Shown piece by piece: positions 50,944 to 60,918 of a DNA stretch of 64,000 bases; the first letter of the stretch is position 1, and the number at the start of each line of letters is the position of its first letter. Source of the DNA: Sphingomonadales bacterium (GTDB lineage Bacteria; Pseudomonadota; Alphaproteobacteria; Sphingomonadales; Sphingomonadaceae). The position numbers and the translations under genes are program-made. The notes beneath the pieces were generated by a model. It saw only the letters and a list, made by a program, of their open reading frames with translations, was not told the DNA's origin and did not search any database. The stretch is from NCBI GenBank assembly GCA_027483465.1, contig JAIXUQ010000034.1, positions 1-64,000 on the forward strand. The letters are read 5' to 3'.

Positions 50944-52470
50944 ATGCACCCCTTCCACCACGCCGCCGCCCAGCCCGACACGCCCGCCATCATCATGGCC
51001 GGCAGCGGCGCCAGCCTGAGCTATGCCGAACTGGAGGCGCAATCCAACCGCATCGCCCATCTGTTGCGCGGCCTGGGCCTGAAGCGCGGCGACGTGATCG
51101 CCCTCCTGATGATGAACGAGCTGGATTATCTGCCGATCTGCTGGGCGGCCCAGCGCTCGGGCCTGGTCTATGTCGCCATGTCGACCAAGCTGAACGCCGA
51201 CGAGGCCGGCTATATCGCGCAGGACTCAGCCGCGCGGGCGATGTTCTGCTCGCCGGCCCTGGCCGAGGTGGCGGTGGCGGCGACGCCCGGCCTGGCGCCG
51301 GCGGCGCGGCTGTGCACCGGGGCGGGCGCACCGGGCTGCACGCCGCTGGCCCAGGCCATCGCTGGCCTGCCAAGCGACCGCATCGCCGATGAGAGCGCCG
51401 GGCGCGACATGCTCTATTCCAGCGGCACCACCGGCCGGCCCAAGGGCGTGAAGGGCCCGTTGCCGGAAGGGCCGATCGATCAGCTCGATGCGCTCACCGG
51501 GCTGGTGGCGCATCTTTACGGCTTTGGCCCCGGCATGGTCTATCTTTCGCCGGCGCCGCTCTATCATGCCGCGCCGCTGCGTTATTGCATGAGCGTGCAC
51601 AAATTCGGCGGCACCGTGGTGGTGATGGAGAAATTCGATCCGGAAACCTATCTGGCGCTGGTGGAAAAACACCGCATCACCCACAGCCAGTTGGTGCCCA
51701 CCATGTTCGTGCGCATGCTGAAACTGCCCGAGGATGTGCGCCGCCGCCATGACACCAGCTCGATCAAGGTGGCCATCCACGCCGCCGCGCCCTGCCCGGT
51801 GGACGTGAAGCACGCCATGATCGCCTGGTGGGGGCCGGTGATCTATGAATATTACAGCGCCACCGAAGGCGCCGGCTTCACCGCGATCAGCCCGCAGGAA
51901 TGGCTGGAGCGGCCGGGCAGCGTGGGCAAGGCGATCCTGGGCGAAATCCGCGTGCTGGATGATGACGGCAATCTGCTTGGCCCCAACCAGACCGGGCGCA
52001 TCTTCTTCCACGGCGGCGGCAGCTTTTCCTATCACAATGATGCTGCCAAGACCGCCAGCGTGATGAGCGAGCATGGCGCCACCTTTGGCGACATCGGCCA
52101 TGTTGATGAGGCGGGCTATCTGTTCCTCACCGATCGCCAGGCGTTCATGATCATTTCAGGCGGTGTGAACATTTATCCGCAAGAAGCCGAAAATGCCCTG
52201 ATTTCCCATCCCGATGTGGCCGATGTCGCGGTGTTTGGCATCCCGGATGATGTGATGGGCGAGGCGGTGCACGCCGTGGTGCAGCCGCGTGACATGGGCC
52301 GCGCCGGGCCGGCGCTGGAGGCGGAACTGATTGATTATGTGCGCGGCCGGCTTTCGCACGTGAAATGCCCCAAGCGCATTGATTTCCGCGCCGAACTGCC
52401 CCGGCACGACACCGGCAAACTCTACAAGCGGCTGCTGAAGGACGAATATTGGGCCAAGGCCGCCGGTTGA
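50944..52470 (+). CDS. Acyl-CoA synthetase (AMP-forming)
   Basis: A 508-residue ANL superfamily ligase that activates a carboxylic acid to an acyl-CoA. The phosphate-binding loop is YSSGTTGRPKG (158-168), ATEGAGF and GDIGHVDEAGYLFLTDR follow, and the catalytic lysine is in HDTGKLYKR near the C terminus. Chain-length preference is not evident; the LYHAAPLRYCM segment is that of the medium- or long-chain FadD-like group. It is 23 bases after the Pr6Pr gene, with AAAGGAG before its ATG. Confidence 0.92.
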   Translation: MHPFHHAAAQPDTPAIIMAGSGASLSYAELEAQSNRIAHLLRGLGLKRGDVIALLMMNELDYLPICWAAQRSGLVYVAMSTKLNADEAGYIAQDSAARAMFCSPALAEVAVAATPGLAPAARLCTGAGAPGCTPLAQAIAGLPSDRIADESAGRDMLYSSGTTGRPKGVKGPLPEGPIDQLDALTGLVAHLYGFGPGMVYLSPAPLYHAAPLRYCMSVHKFGGTVVVMEKFDPETYLALVEKHRITHSQLVPTMFVRMLKLPEDVRRRHDTSSIKVAIHAAAPCPVDVKHAMIAWWGPVIYEYYSATEGAGFTAISPQEWLERPGSVGKAILGEIRVLDDDGNLLGPNQTGRIFFHGGGSFSYHNDAAKTASVMSEHGATFGDIGHVDEAGYLFLTDRQAFMIISGGVNIYPQEAENALISHPDVADVAVFGIPDDVMGEAVHAVVQPRDMGRAGPALEAELIDYVRGRLSHVKCPKRIDFRAELPRHDTGKLYKRLLKDEYWAKAAG

Positions 52471-52504
52471 GCTTGGGCCCCCGCTGCTGCTAAGGGGCGC
52501 CGCG

Positions 52505-53365
52505 ATGCTATTGATCCGCCGCCTGCTGCTCGCGCTTGCGCTGCTGTTTGCCGCGCCCGTGTGGGCGGTGCCGGCGCTGTGGCAGGTGGGCAGCGGCGAT
52601 CGCACGGTCATGCTCTATGGCACCATCCACGCCCTGCCCAATGGGCCCGATTGGCTCACCCCGGCCGCCGCCAGCGCCTTTGCCGCCGCCGATGCGCTGG
52701 TGGTGGAGGTGGTGTTCCCCGACAATCCGGCCGAAATGGCCGGCGCGCTCGGCCGGCTGGCCCTGCTGCCGGCGCCCAGCCCGATCCTCGATCGCGTGCC
52801 GACCGATCTGCGGCCGAAACTGGCGGCGCTGATCGCCGGGTCCGGCCTGCCGGCCTCGGCCTTTGATGGCATGAAAAGCTGGTATGCCGCCATCACGCTG
52901 GTGCAGCTGGAATTGGCCCGCGCCGGTCTCGATCCCGCCGCCGGGGTGGATGTCACCCTGATCGCCCGGGCCCGCGCCGCCGGCCGCCGGCTGGTGCCGC
53001 TGGAAAGCGTGGAGGGCCAGCTGAAGCTGTTCGATGCCCTGCCCGAAGCCGATCAGCGCCTGCTGCTGGCTGCCGCCGTGGCCGAAAGCGGTGATGCCGC
53101 CGGGCAGTTGCAGGCGCTGGTCAAGGCGTGGGAGGCCGGCGATGTCGAGCGCATCCTGAAGGATTTTGACGATTCCAGCCTGTCCCCGGCCATGCACGAG
53201 GCGCTGTTCCGCCGCCGCAACGCCGCCTGGGCCGATTGGATCGCCAATGCGCTCAAAGCGCCGGGCCGGCATTTCATGGCGGTGGGCGCCGCCCACATGG
53301 CCGGGCCCGACAGTGTGATCGCCATGCTGGGCGCGCGCGGCATTGCGGTGCGGCGGGTGGAATGA
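52505..53365 (+). CDS. TraB/GumN-family exported protein
   Basis: A 286-residue protein with a signal peptide (residues 1-21). It shows the GumN/TraB-fold blocks WQVGSGDRTVMLYGTIHALP at the start, and a C-terminal GAAHMAGPDSVIAML with the conserved histidine. Two GxxH motifs have been taken to suggest a Tiki-like metalloprotease fold, but activity is unproven for bacterial members. It overlaps the following lipoprotein gene by four bases. Confidence 0.9.
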   Translation: MLLIRRLLLALALLFAAPVWAVPALWQVGSGDRTVMLYGTIHALPNGPDWLTPAAASAFAAADALVVEVVFPDNPAEMAGALGRLALLPAPSPILDRVPTDLRPKLAALIAGSGLPASAFDGMKSWYAAITLVQLELARAGLDPAAGVDVTLIARARAAGRRLVPLESVEGQLKLFDALPEADQRLLLAAAVAESGDAAGQLQALVKAWEAGDVERILKDFDDSSLSPAMHEALFRRRNAAWADWIANALKAPGRHFMAVGAAHMAGPDSVIAMLGARGIAVRRVE

Positions 53366-53745
53366 GGCGCTGGCTGGCCCCGGTGGCCGTGATGGCCATG
53401 CTCGCCGCCTGTTCGCCGGCCGATGAAAAGCGCGCCCACCAGGTGGTGGACCGGTTCCACGCGGCCCTGAATGCCGGGGACTGGCCAGCGATCGACGCGC
53501 TGCTCACCACCGACGCGCGCCGTCTGCGCCCTGGCCTCGGCACGGCGCGCGCGTTCCGCAACCTCATCACCCGCCACGGCCGCTATCTGGGCGGCGAACT
53601 GGCCGGCATCACCGCCGAGGATGGCCGCACCACCCTGGCCTGGTCCGCCCGCTATGAACAGGGCCCGGTGTCGGAACTGTTCGTGCTGCGCGAGGAAGGC
53701 GGCGCGCTGAAGATCGAGAGCTTCACCGATAATCCCGAGCCCTGA
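53362..53745 (+). CDS. Small lipoprotein with NTF2-like domain
   Basis: A 127-residue lipoprotein. The lipobox is MLAAC with C17 (MRRWLAPVAVMAMLAAC). The mature domain, AHQVVDRFHAALNAGDWPAIDALL, followed by a strand set ending LKIESFTDNPEP, is an NTF2/DUF4019-like pattern. The start ATG overlaps the GumN-like stop (ATGA), so the two are coupled. The last codons and stop lie in the first copy of a 14-base tandem repeat. Confidence 0.82.
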   Translation: MRRWLAPVAVMAMLAACSPADEKRAHQVVDRFHAALNAGDWPAIDALLTTDARRLRPGLGTARAFRNLITRHGRYLGGELAGITAEDGRTTLAWSARYEQGPVSELFVLREEGGALKIESFTDNPEP

Positions 53746-53787
53746 GGCCCGAGCCCTGAGGCCCGAGCCCTGAGTCCGGAGCCCTGA
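53734..53787. repeat. 14-base tandem repeat at a gene end
   Basis: CCCGAGCCCTGAGG is repeated in a row: 53734-53747, 53748-53761, 53762-53775 (last base T), plus a partial fourth at 53776-53787. The first copy contains the final codons and stop of the lipoprotein gene. The unit is not a multiple of three, so each copy carries TGA in a different frame. It is likely a slippage product. Confidence 0.92.
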
Positions 53788-53907
53788 TCCCCCGGCTTGC
53801 CAAAGCCGCGCTGATCGCCTATGCGCGCCGCTTCGCACGGCTGCCGCCATTTTCGCATCCCTGGAGGCGGGGGCGGCCGCGCGATCATCCCCAATCAGGA
53901 GCGAGCA

Positions 53908-54504
53908 ATGAGCGAAACCTTCAAGCTCGCGGCTGAACTTCGCGCCAAGGCAGGCAAGGGAGCCTCCCGCGCGATCCGCCGCGAAGGCCGTGTGCCGGCC
54001 GTGATTTATGGCGCCGGCGAAGCCGCGACCACCATCCATGTCGAGGAGAAGATCCTCGTCCGCCAGCTGCACACTGGCCATTTCATGAACGCCATCGTCG
54101 AGCTGGAGCTGGACGGCAGCACCATCCGCACCCTGCCGCGCGATGTCGCCTTCCACCCGGTCACCGATCGGCCGATCCATGTCGATTTCCTGCGCCTGTC
54201 GGGCAATGCCGTCGTCACCGTCACAGTGCCGGTGCATTTCGTCGATCAGGAGCTTTCGGCCATCAAGCAGGGCGCCATGCTCAACATCGTGGCGCACGAG
54301 CTGAAGCTGGATTGCCCCGGCGATGCCATCCCGGATGACATCACCATTAGCCTGGCCGGCCTGCAGGTGGGTGCCTCCATCCACATCGCCGATGTCACCC
54401 TGCCGGAAGGCGTGAAGCCGCACGGCCGCGAAACCGGCCTGACCATCGCCACCATCGTTGCCCCCAAGGGCATGGTGAGCGACGCCGGTGACAACAACGC
54501 CTGA
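53908..54504 (+). CDS. rplY: Large ribosomal subunit protein bL25 (Ctc-type)
   Basis: A 198-residue 50S protein binding 5S rRNA. The N-terminal L25 domain (SETFKLAAELRAKAGKGASRAIRREGRVPAVIYG) is followed by the C-terminal TL5/Ctc beta domain, so it is the long form usual in alphaproteobacteria. It starts at ATG 53908 with AGGAG five bases upstream. It is followed by a terminator-like hairpin and then pth, a widespread pairing. Confidence 0.97.
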   Translation: MSETFKLAAELRAKAGKGASRAIRREGRVPAVIYGAGEAATTIHVEEKILVRQLHTGHFMNAIVELELDGSTIRTLPRDVAFHPVTDRPIHVDFLRLSGNAVVTVTVPVHFVDQELSAIKQGAMLNIVAHELKLDCPGDAIPDDITISLAGLQVGASIHIADVTLPEGVKPHGRETGLTIATIVAPKGMVSDAGDNNA

Positions 54505-54524
54505 TCCTGCGGGATTGGTGAAGC

Positions 54525-54568
54525 AACGGGCGGGGCAGGGGGTTCATCCCTTGCCCCGCTTGCCGTTT
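54525..54568 (+). terminator. Hairpin between rplY and pth
   Basis: GCGGGGCAGGG (54530-54540) pairs with CCCTTGCCCCGC (54548-54559) with one mismatch, and flanking AACGG/CCGTT extend the stem. A short TTT ends it. It may attenuate read-through from rplY into pth rather than fully stop it, since the pth start follows 14 bases later. Confidence 0.7.
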
Positions 54569-54581
54569 CAGGGGTAGCGCC

Positions 54582-55154
54582 ATGCAGATCCTGGTTGGTC
54601 TGGGCAATCCGGGCGCGCACTATGCGCTGCACCGCCACAATGTCGGCTTCATGGCCATTGATGCCATCGCCGCGCGCTGGGGCATCGGCCCGTTCCGCCC
54701 GCGCTTTCAGGGGCTGGCCGCCGAAGGCCGCATCGGCAGCGCGCGCGTGCTGTTGCTGAAACCCGCCACCTTCATGAACGAAAGCGGCCGCAGCGTGGCC
54801 GAGGCGGTGCGCTTCTTCAAGGCCGATCCGGCCGCGGCGTTGAGCGTGTTCTATGACGAGCTTGATCTGGCGCCGTTCAAGCTGAAGATCAAGCAGGGCG
54901 GCGGCGCCGCCGGCCACAACGGCATCCGCTCCATCGATGCGCATCTGGGCCCGGAGTGGCGGCGCGTGCGGATCGGGATTGGGCATCCTGGCCACAAGGA
55001 CCGGGTGACCGGGCATGTGCTGGGCAATTTCGCCAAGGCCGAGATGGAGCCGCTGGCCGATCTGCTGGGCGTGATGGCCGATGAACTGCCCACCCTGCTG
55101 GCCGGGGACGAGGCGCGCTATCTGTCCGACATTGCGCTGCGGCTGAAGGGCTGA
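54582..55154 (+). CDS. pth: Peptidyl-tRNA hydrolase
   Basis: A 190-residue enzyme that recycles tRNA from peptidyl-tRNA. It has QILVGLGNPGAHYALHRHNVGF with the catalytic histidine (H20), PATFMNESG, FYDELDLAPFKLKIKQGGGAAGHNGIRS and the RVRIGIGHPGHKDRVTGHVLG block. Length and motifs are normal. Confidence 0.98.
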   Translation: MQILVGLGNPGAHYALHRHNVGFMAIDAIAARWGIGPFRPRFQGLAAEGRIGSARVLLLKPATFMNESGRSVAEAVRFFKADPAAALSVFYDELDLAPFKLKIKQGGGAAGHNGIRSIDAHLGPEWRRVRIGIGHPGHKDRVTGHVLGNFAKAEMEPLADLLGVMADELPTLLAGDEARYLSDIALRLKG

Positions 55155-55184
55155 GGGGCGGGTTCGCGGAGGGTGGGGCTGGCT

Positions 55185-55344
55185 TGCCCCCTCCGCCTCG
55201 CTTCGCTCGGCACCTCCCCCAGAGGGGGAGGATCTTTTCCGTGCGTCGCGCCCAACAGATTATCCCCCACAGGTGAAGGACCTGCTTGGCGCTGCCTCGT
55301 TGATCCTCCCCCTCTGGGGGAGGTGCCCGCAGGGCGGAGGGGGC
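55185..55344. repeat. Paired inverted GC-rich intergenic repeat (copy 2)
   Basis: In the 301-base gap between pth and ychF, element A (55185-55234, with CACCTCCCCCAGAGGGGGAG) and element B (55302-55344, its reverse complement with CCCTCTGGGGGAGGTGCC) form an inverted pair. Both match the elements in the ileS-ribF gap at 2525-2638, with the two members in swapped order. The 67 bases between the members are unique. The rest of the gap holds no credible gene. Confidence 0.87.
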
Positions 55345-55455
55345 GGCGCGCTGTGAAGGATGCGCCGGCCACCGGCCGTGGCAGGGCGCTTGCCTTTGCG
55401 CATGGTTGGCGGCTATCGGCTGCGCCACATCACGTCCCAGCGGGAACCCCTTTGC

Positions 55456-56556
55456 ATGCCCATCCGTGTCGGTATCGTCGGCCTGCCCAATGTCGGCAAG
55501 TCCACCCTGTTCAATGCGCTCACGCAGACGGCGGCGGCGCAGGCGGCCAATTATCCGTTCTGCACGATCGAGCCCAATGTGGGCAATGTGGCGGTGCCCG
55601 ATCCCCGTATCGATCGGCTGGCCGCCATCGCCAAATCGCAGAAGATCATCGAGACCCAGCTGGGCTTCACCGATATCGCCGGCCTGGTGAAGGGTGCCAG
55701 CAAGGGCGAGGGGCTGGGCAACCAGTTTCTGGCCAATATCCGTGAAACCGATGCCATCGCCCATGTGCTGCGCTGTTTCGAGGATGATGACGTGACGCAT
55801 GTCGCCGGCCGGGTGAACCCGGTGGAGGATGCCGAAACGGTTGAGACCGAGCTGATGCTGGCCGATCTGGAAAGCCTGGAGAAGCGGCTGCCGGCGCTGG
55901 CCAAGAAGGCGGCGCAGGGGGACAAGGAGGCCAAGGTGCAGGTGGCCATCCTGGGCCCGGTGCTGGATCTGCTGAAGGCCGGCAAGCCGGCGCGGCTGGC
56001 CGAGCCGAAGGACGAGGAGGAGGCAAGGGCGCTGAAGAACGCCCAGCTGCTCACCACCAAGCCGGTGCTCTATGTGTGCAACGTGGAGGAGGCCAGCGCC
56101 GCCAGCGGCAACGCCCACAGCGAAGCGGTTGCAGCGATGGCGGCCGGCATCGGGGCGAAGGCGGTGGTGGTTTCCGCCGCGATCGAGGCGGAGATTGCCA
56201 CGATGGACCCGGCCGATCGGCAGGAATATCTGGAAAGCCTGGGCCTGGCCGAGACCGGCCTCGCCCGTGTGGTGCGTGCGGCTTATGATCTGCTCGGCCT
56301 GATCACCTTCTTCACCGTGGGCCCCAAGGAAGCCCGCGCCTGGACGTTGAAGAAGGGGGCCCGCGCGCCGCAGGCCGCCGGCGAAATCCACGGCGATTTC
56401 GAGAAGAAATTCATCCGCGCCGAAACCATCGCCTATGATGATTACGTCACGCTGGGCGGGGAAAGCGCGGCCAAGGAGGCCGGCCGGCTGCGCGCCGAGG
56501 GCAAGGATTATGTGGTGCAGGATGGCGATGTGATGCATATCCTGCACGGCGCCTGA
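55456..56556 (+). CDS. ychF: Redox-regulated ATPase/GTPase YchF
   Basis: A 366-residue OBG-family P-loop protein that binds ribosomes and ATP. The G1 motif is GLPNVGKST (10-18), and G3 is FTDIAGLVKGASKGEGLGN. A coiled-coil insertion lies in the middle, and the C-terminal TGS domain (FTVGPKEARAWTLKKGARAPQAAGEIHGDF) is complete. The ATG at 55456 is the start of the family N terminus. There is no visible ribosome site. A function in stress and translation control is known for the family. Confidence 0.97.
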   Translation: MPIRVGIVGLPNVGKSTLFNALTQTAAAQAANYPFCTIEPNVGNVAVPDPRIDRLAAIAKSQKIIETQLGFTDIAGLVKGASKGEGLGNQFLANIRETDAIAHVLRCFEDDDVTHVAGRVNPVEDAETVETELMLADLESLEKRLPALAKKAAQGDKEAKVQVAILGPVLDLLKAGKPARLAEPKDEEEARALKNAQLLTTKPVLYVCNVEEASAASGNAHSEAVAAMAAGIGAKAVVVSAAIEAEIATMDPADRQEYLESLGLAETGLARVVRAAYDLLGLITFFTVGPKEARAWTLKKGARAPQAAGEIHGDFEKKFIRAETIAYDDYVTLGGESAAKEAGRLRAEGKDYVVQDGDVMHILHGA

Positions 56557-56728
56557 TCTGCATCAGGCGCCGGGCGCGCGCCAGTTAGTGATTTTGCCGA
56601 TATCAAAGCCCAGCATAATCAATTTCCTGATTGCAACCTCCCGCCGCTAGCGTGCGGATGTCGGGTGCGTTCGCCGGGGCTGTTCCCCGGATCGTTCACG
56701 CCCGGATCAAATTGAAGGGAGCAATCAG
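56557..56728 (+). promoter_or_regulatory. Upstream region of katG
   Basis: 172 bases of lower GC (notably 56580-56640) before the catalase-peroxidase gene. A 5-base inverted repeat AATCA..TGATT lies at about 56620-56635. A GAAGGGAG ribosome site lies about 7 bases before the ATG. No convincing four-element OxyR site was found. Promoter function is inferred from position. Confidence 0.45.
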
Positions 56729-58960
<2,232 letters not shown>

Positions 58961-58978
58961 GCCCTGCGGCCAGCGACG

Positions 58979-59018
58979 ATGGGGGGGCGGTGCCAGTGCC
59001 GGCGCCGTCCCCATTTTT
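58979..59018 (+). terminator. Rho-independent terminator after katG
   Basis: ATGGGG and CGGTGCC pair with GGCGCCG and CCCCAT across a small bulge (58979 to 59014), followed by a TTTTT run to 59018. It lies 18 bases after the katG stop and separates it from the TpsB gene. Confidence 0.85.
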
Positions 59019-59130
59019 GTGCAGCCGGCATGCCATAATTCCAACAAGTGGCTGGCGCTGGGCTGCATCCCTGTTCTAGGATGCCCGTAAATACAAAAGG
59101 TCGCAGGCAAACTGGTTGGGGGAACAGGGA

Positions 59131-60918
59131 ATGCAGCAGCGGCACGTGCGTGCGGCCGGCCGGCGCCTATGGCGTTCGGGCCTGGTGCTGGCATCGATGC
59201 TCGGCGGCCTGGCGCCGGTGGCGGCGCAGGTTGGCGTCACGGGTGCGCCCACCCGCGAGGAAATCGATCCGTCGCGCCGCCCGCAGGCCACCGCGCCCAC
59301 CCGCCTGATCGTTGATGGCGACATCGAACGCAGCCCCTGCGCGCTGGCCGATCCGGCCTATGCCACTATCAGCCTGACGCTGGCCGATGCCCAGTTCAAC
59401 AATCTGGGCCCGGTGCCGGCGGCCGAACTGGAACGCTATTGGAAACCGCTGGCCGGCAAGCCGCAGCCGGTGGCGGTGCTGTGCGAAATCCGCGATGCGG
59501 TGGCCACGCATCTGCGCCGGCTGGGCTATGTTGCCGCCGTGCAGGTGCCGGCGCAGCGCATCGAAGGCGGCGTGGTGCGCTTTGAGGTGCTTTATGCCCG
59601 CCTCACCGCCGTGCGCGTGCGCGGCGATGCCGGCCGCAACGAGGGCCAGATCGCCCGGTATCTCAACAAGCTGGTCACCGGCCAGGTGTTCAACCGCATT
59701 GCCGCCGAACGCTATCTGCTGCTGGCGCGTGATCTGCCCGGCATGGATGTGCGCCTGGCCCTGAAACCGGCCGGCAGTGCGCCGGGCGAGATGGTGGGCG
59801 AGGTGACGGTGCGCCGCCGCACCATCGAAAGCGATCTGGTGATCAGCAATCTGGCACCGTCGCAAACCGGCCCCTTCGGCGGCCAGGTGCGCTTGCAGCT
59901 GAACGGCCTCACCGGGTTGGGCGATCACAGCTTCATTTCCTATTATGCCACCGGCGATTTTGCCGAACAGCATGTGCTGCAGGCCGGCCATGATTTCGCC
60001 ATCGGCGGGGAAGGGCTGCGGCTGGGCGGCCGTGTCACCCAGGCGTGGACCGAGCCTGATCTGGGCCCGACCGTGCCACCGGTGGACGCCCGGGTGTTTT
60101 TCGCCAATCTCGAGCTGAGCTATCCGCTCAAGCGCTCGCAGGCCGCCTCGCTGCTGGCCCGCACCGGCTTTGATCTGGTCAACCAGCGGGTCAGCTTCAA
60201 CGCCAGGCCGCTGTCGCGCGATCAGCTGCGGGTGGCCTATCTGCGGCTGGATGGCGATTGGCAGGATCTGCGCGGGCGCGGCCCCGGCGGCACCAGCGCC
60301 TGGCGGCTGGGCGGCAGCCTCGAGGTGCGGCAGGGCCTCGACATGCTGGGCACCTCGCTCGATTGCTCGCGCGATCTCAGGGCCTGTGGCCGGGCCGGGG
60401 TGATCCCGCCCAGCCTGATCACCGGCAGCCCCACCGCCACGGTGGTGCGCTTCACCGGCCTGGCCGAGCTGCGCCTGTCCTCTCGGCTCACCGCCGTGCT
60501 GCAACCGCGCGGCCAATATGCCAGCGGCGGCCTTTACGGCTTCGAACGCTTTGCGCTGGGCAATTACACCGTGGGCCGCGGCTATGAACCCGGCGTCCTC
60601 ACCGGGGATGATGGCCTCGCCGCCGCGCTCGAACTGCGCCACGATGCCATCCTGCTTTCCGAAGACTGGAAGCTGGCAGTGCAACCCTATGTGTTTGCCG
60701 ATGCCGGCTGGGCCTGGTCACGCGGGCTGGGGCCCGATCTGGCCAATCCGGTCAGCCTCGTCTCGGCCGGCGCCGGCGGGCGCTTCATCCTCTCCGATCG
60801 GGCGCGGCTCGATCTGTCGGGCGCGGTCGCCTTGAAGGACGCCGGCCCGGTCAGGAGCGGCGATGTCCGCCTGCTCCTCACATTCACCACCCGTATCCTG
60901 CCGTGGAGGGCCCGCTGA
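59131..60918 (+). CDS. TpsB-type outer-membrane transporter (ShlB/FhaC/HecB family)
   Basis: A 595-residue partner of two-partner secretion. A signal peptide (about 1-33, ending VAAQ) is followed by a POTRA-like region (LIVDGDIERSPC, then YVAAVQVPAQRIEGGVVRFEVLYARLTAVRV) and a C-terminal 16-strand-type barrel with GFERFALGNYTVGRGYEPG, the region of the VRGY/VRGF motif (here VGRGYE). The ATG at 59131 has GGGGGAACAGGGA before it; a TTG at 59116 is rejected. It overlaps the TpsA gene by one base (TGATG), so the two are coupled. Confidence 0.93.
   Translation: MQQRHVRAAGRRLWRSGLVLASMLGGLAPVAAQVGVTGAPTREEIDPSRRPQATAPTRLIVDGDIERSPCALADPAYATISLTLADAQFNNLGPVPAAELERYWKPLAGKPQPVAVLCEIRDAVATHLRRLGYVAAVQVPAQRIEGGVVRFEVLYARLTAVRVRGDAGRNEGQIARYLNKLVTGQVFNRIAAERYLLLARDLPGMDVRLALKPAGSAPGEMVGEVTVRRRTIESDLVISNLAPSQTGPFGGQVRLQLNGLTGLGDHSFISYYATGDFAEQHVLQAGHDFAIGGEGLRLGGRVTQAWTEPDLGPTVPPVDARVFFANLELSYPLKRSQAASLLARTGFDLVNQRVSFNARPLSRDQLRVAYLRLDGDWQDLRGRGPGGTSAWRLGGSLEVRQGLDMLGTSLDCSRDLRACGRAGVIPPSLITGSPTATVVRFTGLAELRLSSRLTAVLQPRGQYASGGLYGFERFALGNYTVGRGYEPGVLTGDDGLAAALELRHDAILLSEDWKLAVQPYVFADAGWAWSRGLGPDLANPVSLVSAGAGGRFILSDRARLDLSGAVALKDAGPVRSGDVRLLLTFTTRILPWRAR

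Noticed and set aside
56557-56728. OxyR-binding site before katG
   Set aside because: AT-rich and with a short inverted repeat, but no series of four spaced ATAG-like elements could be aligned.
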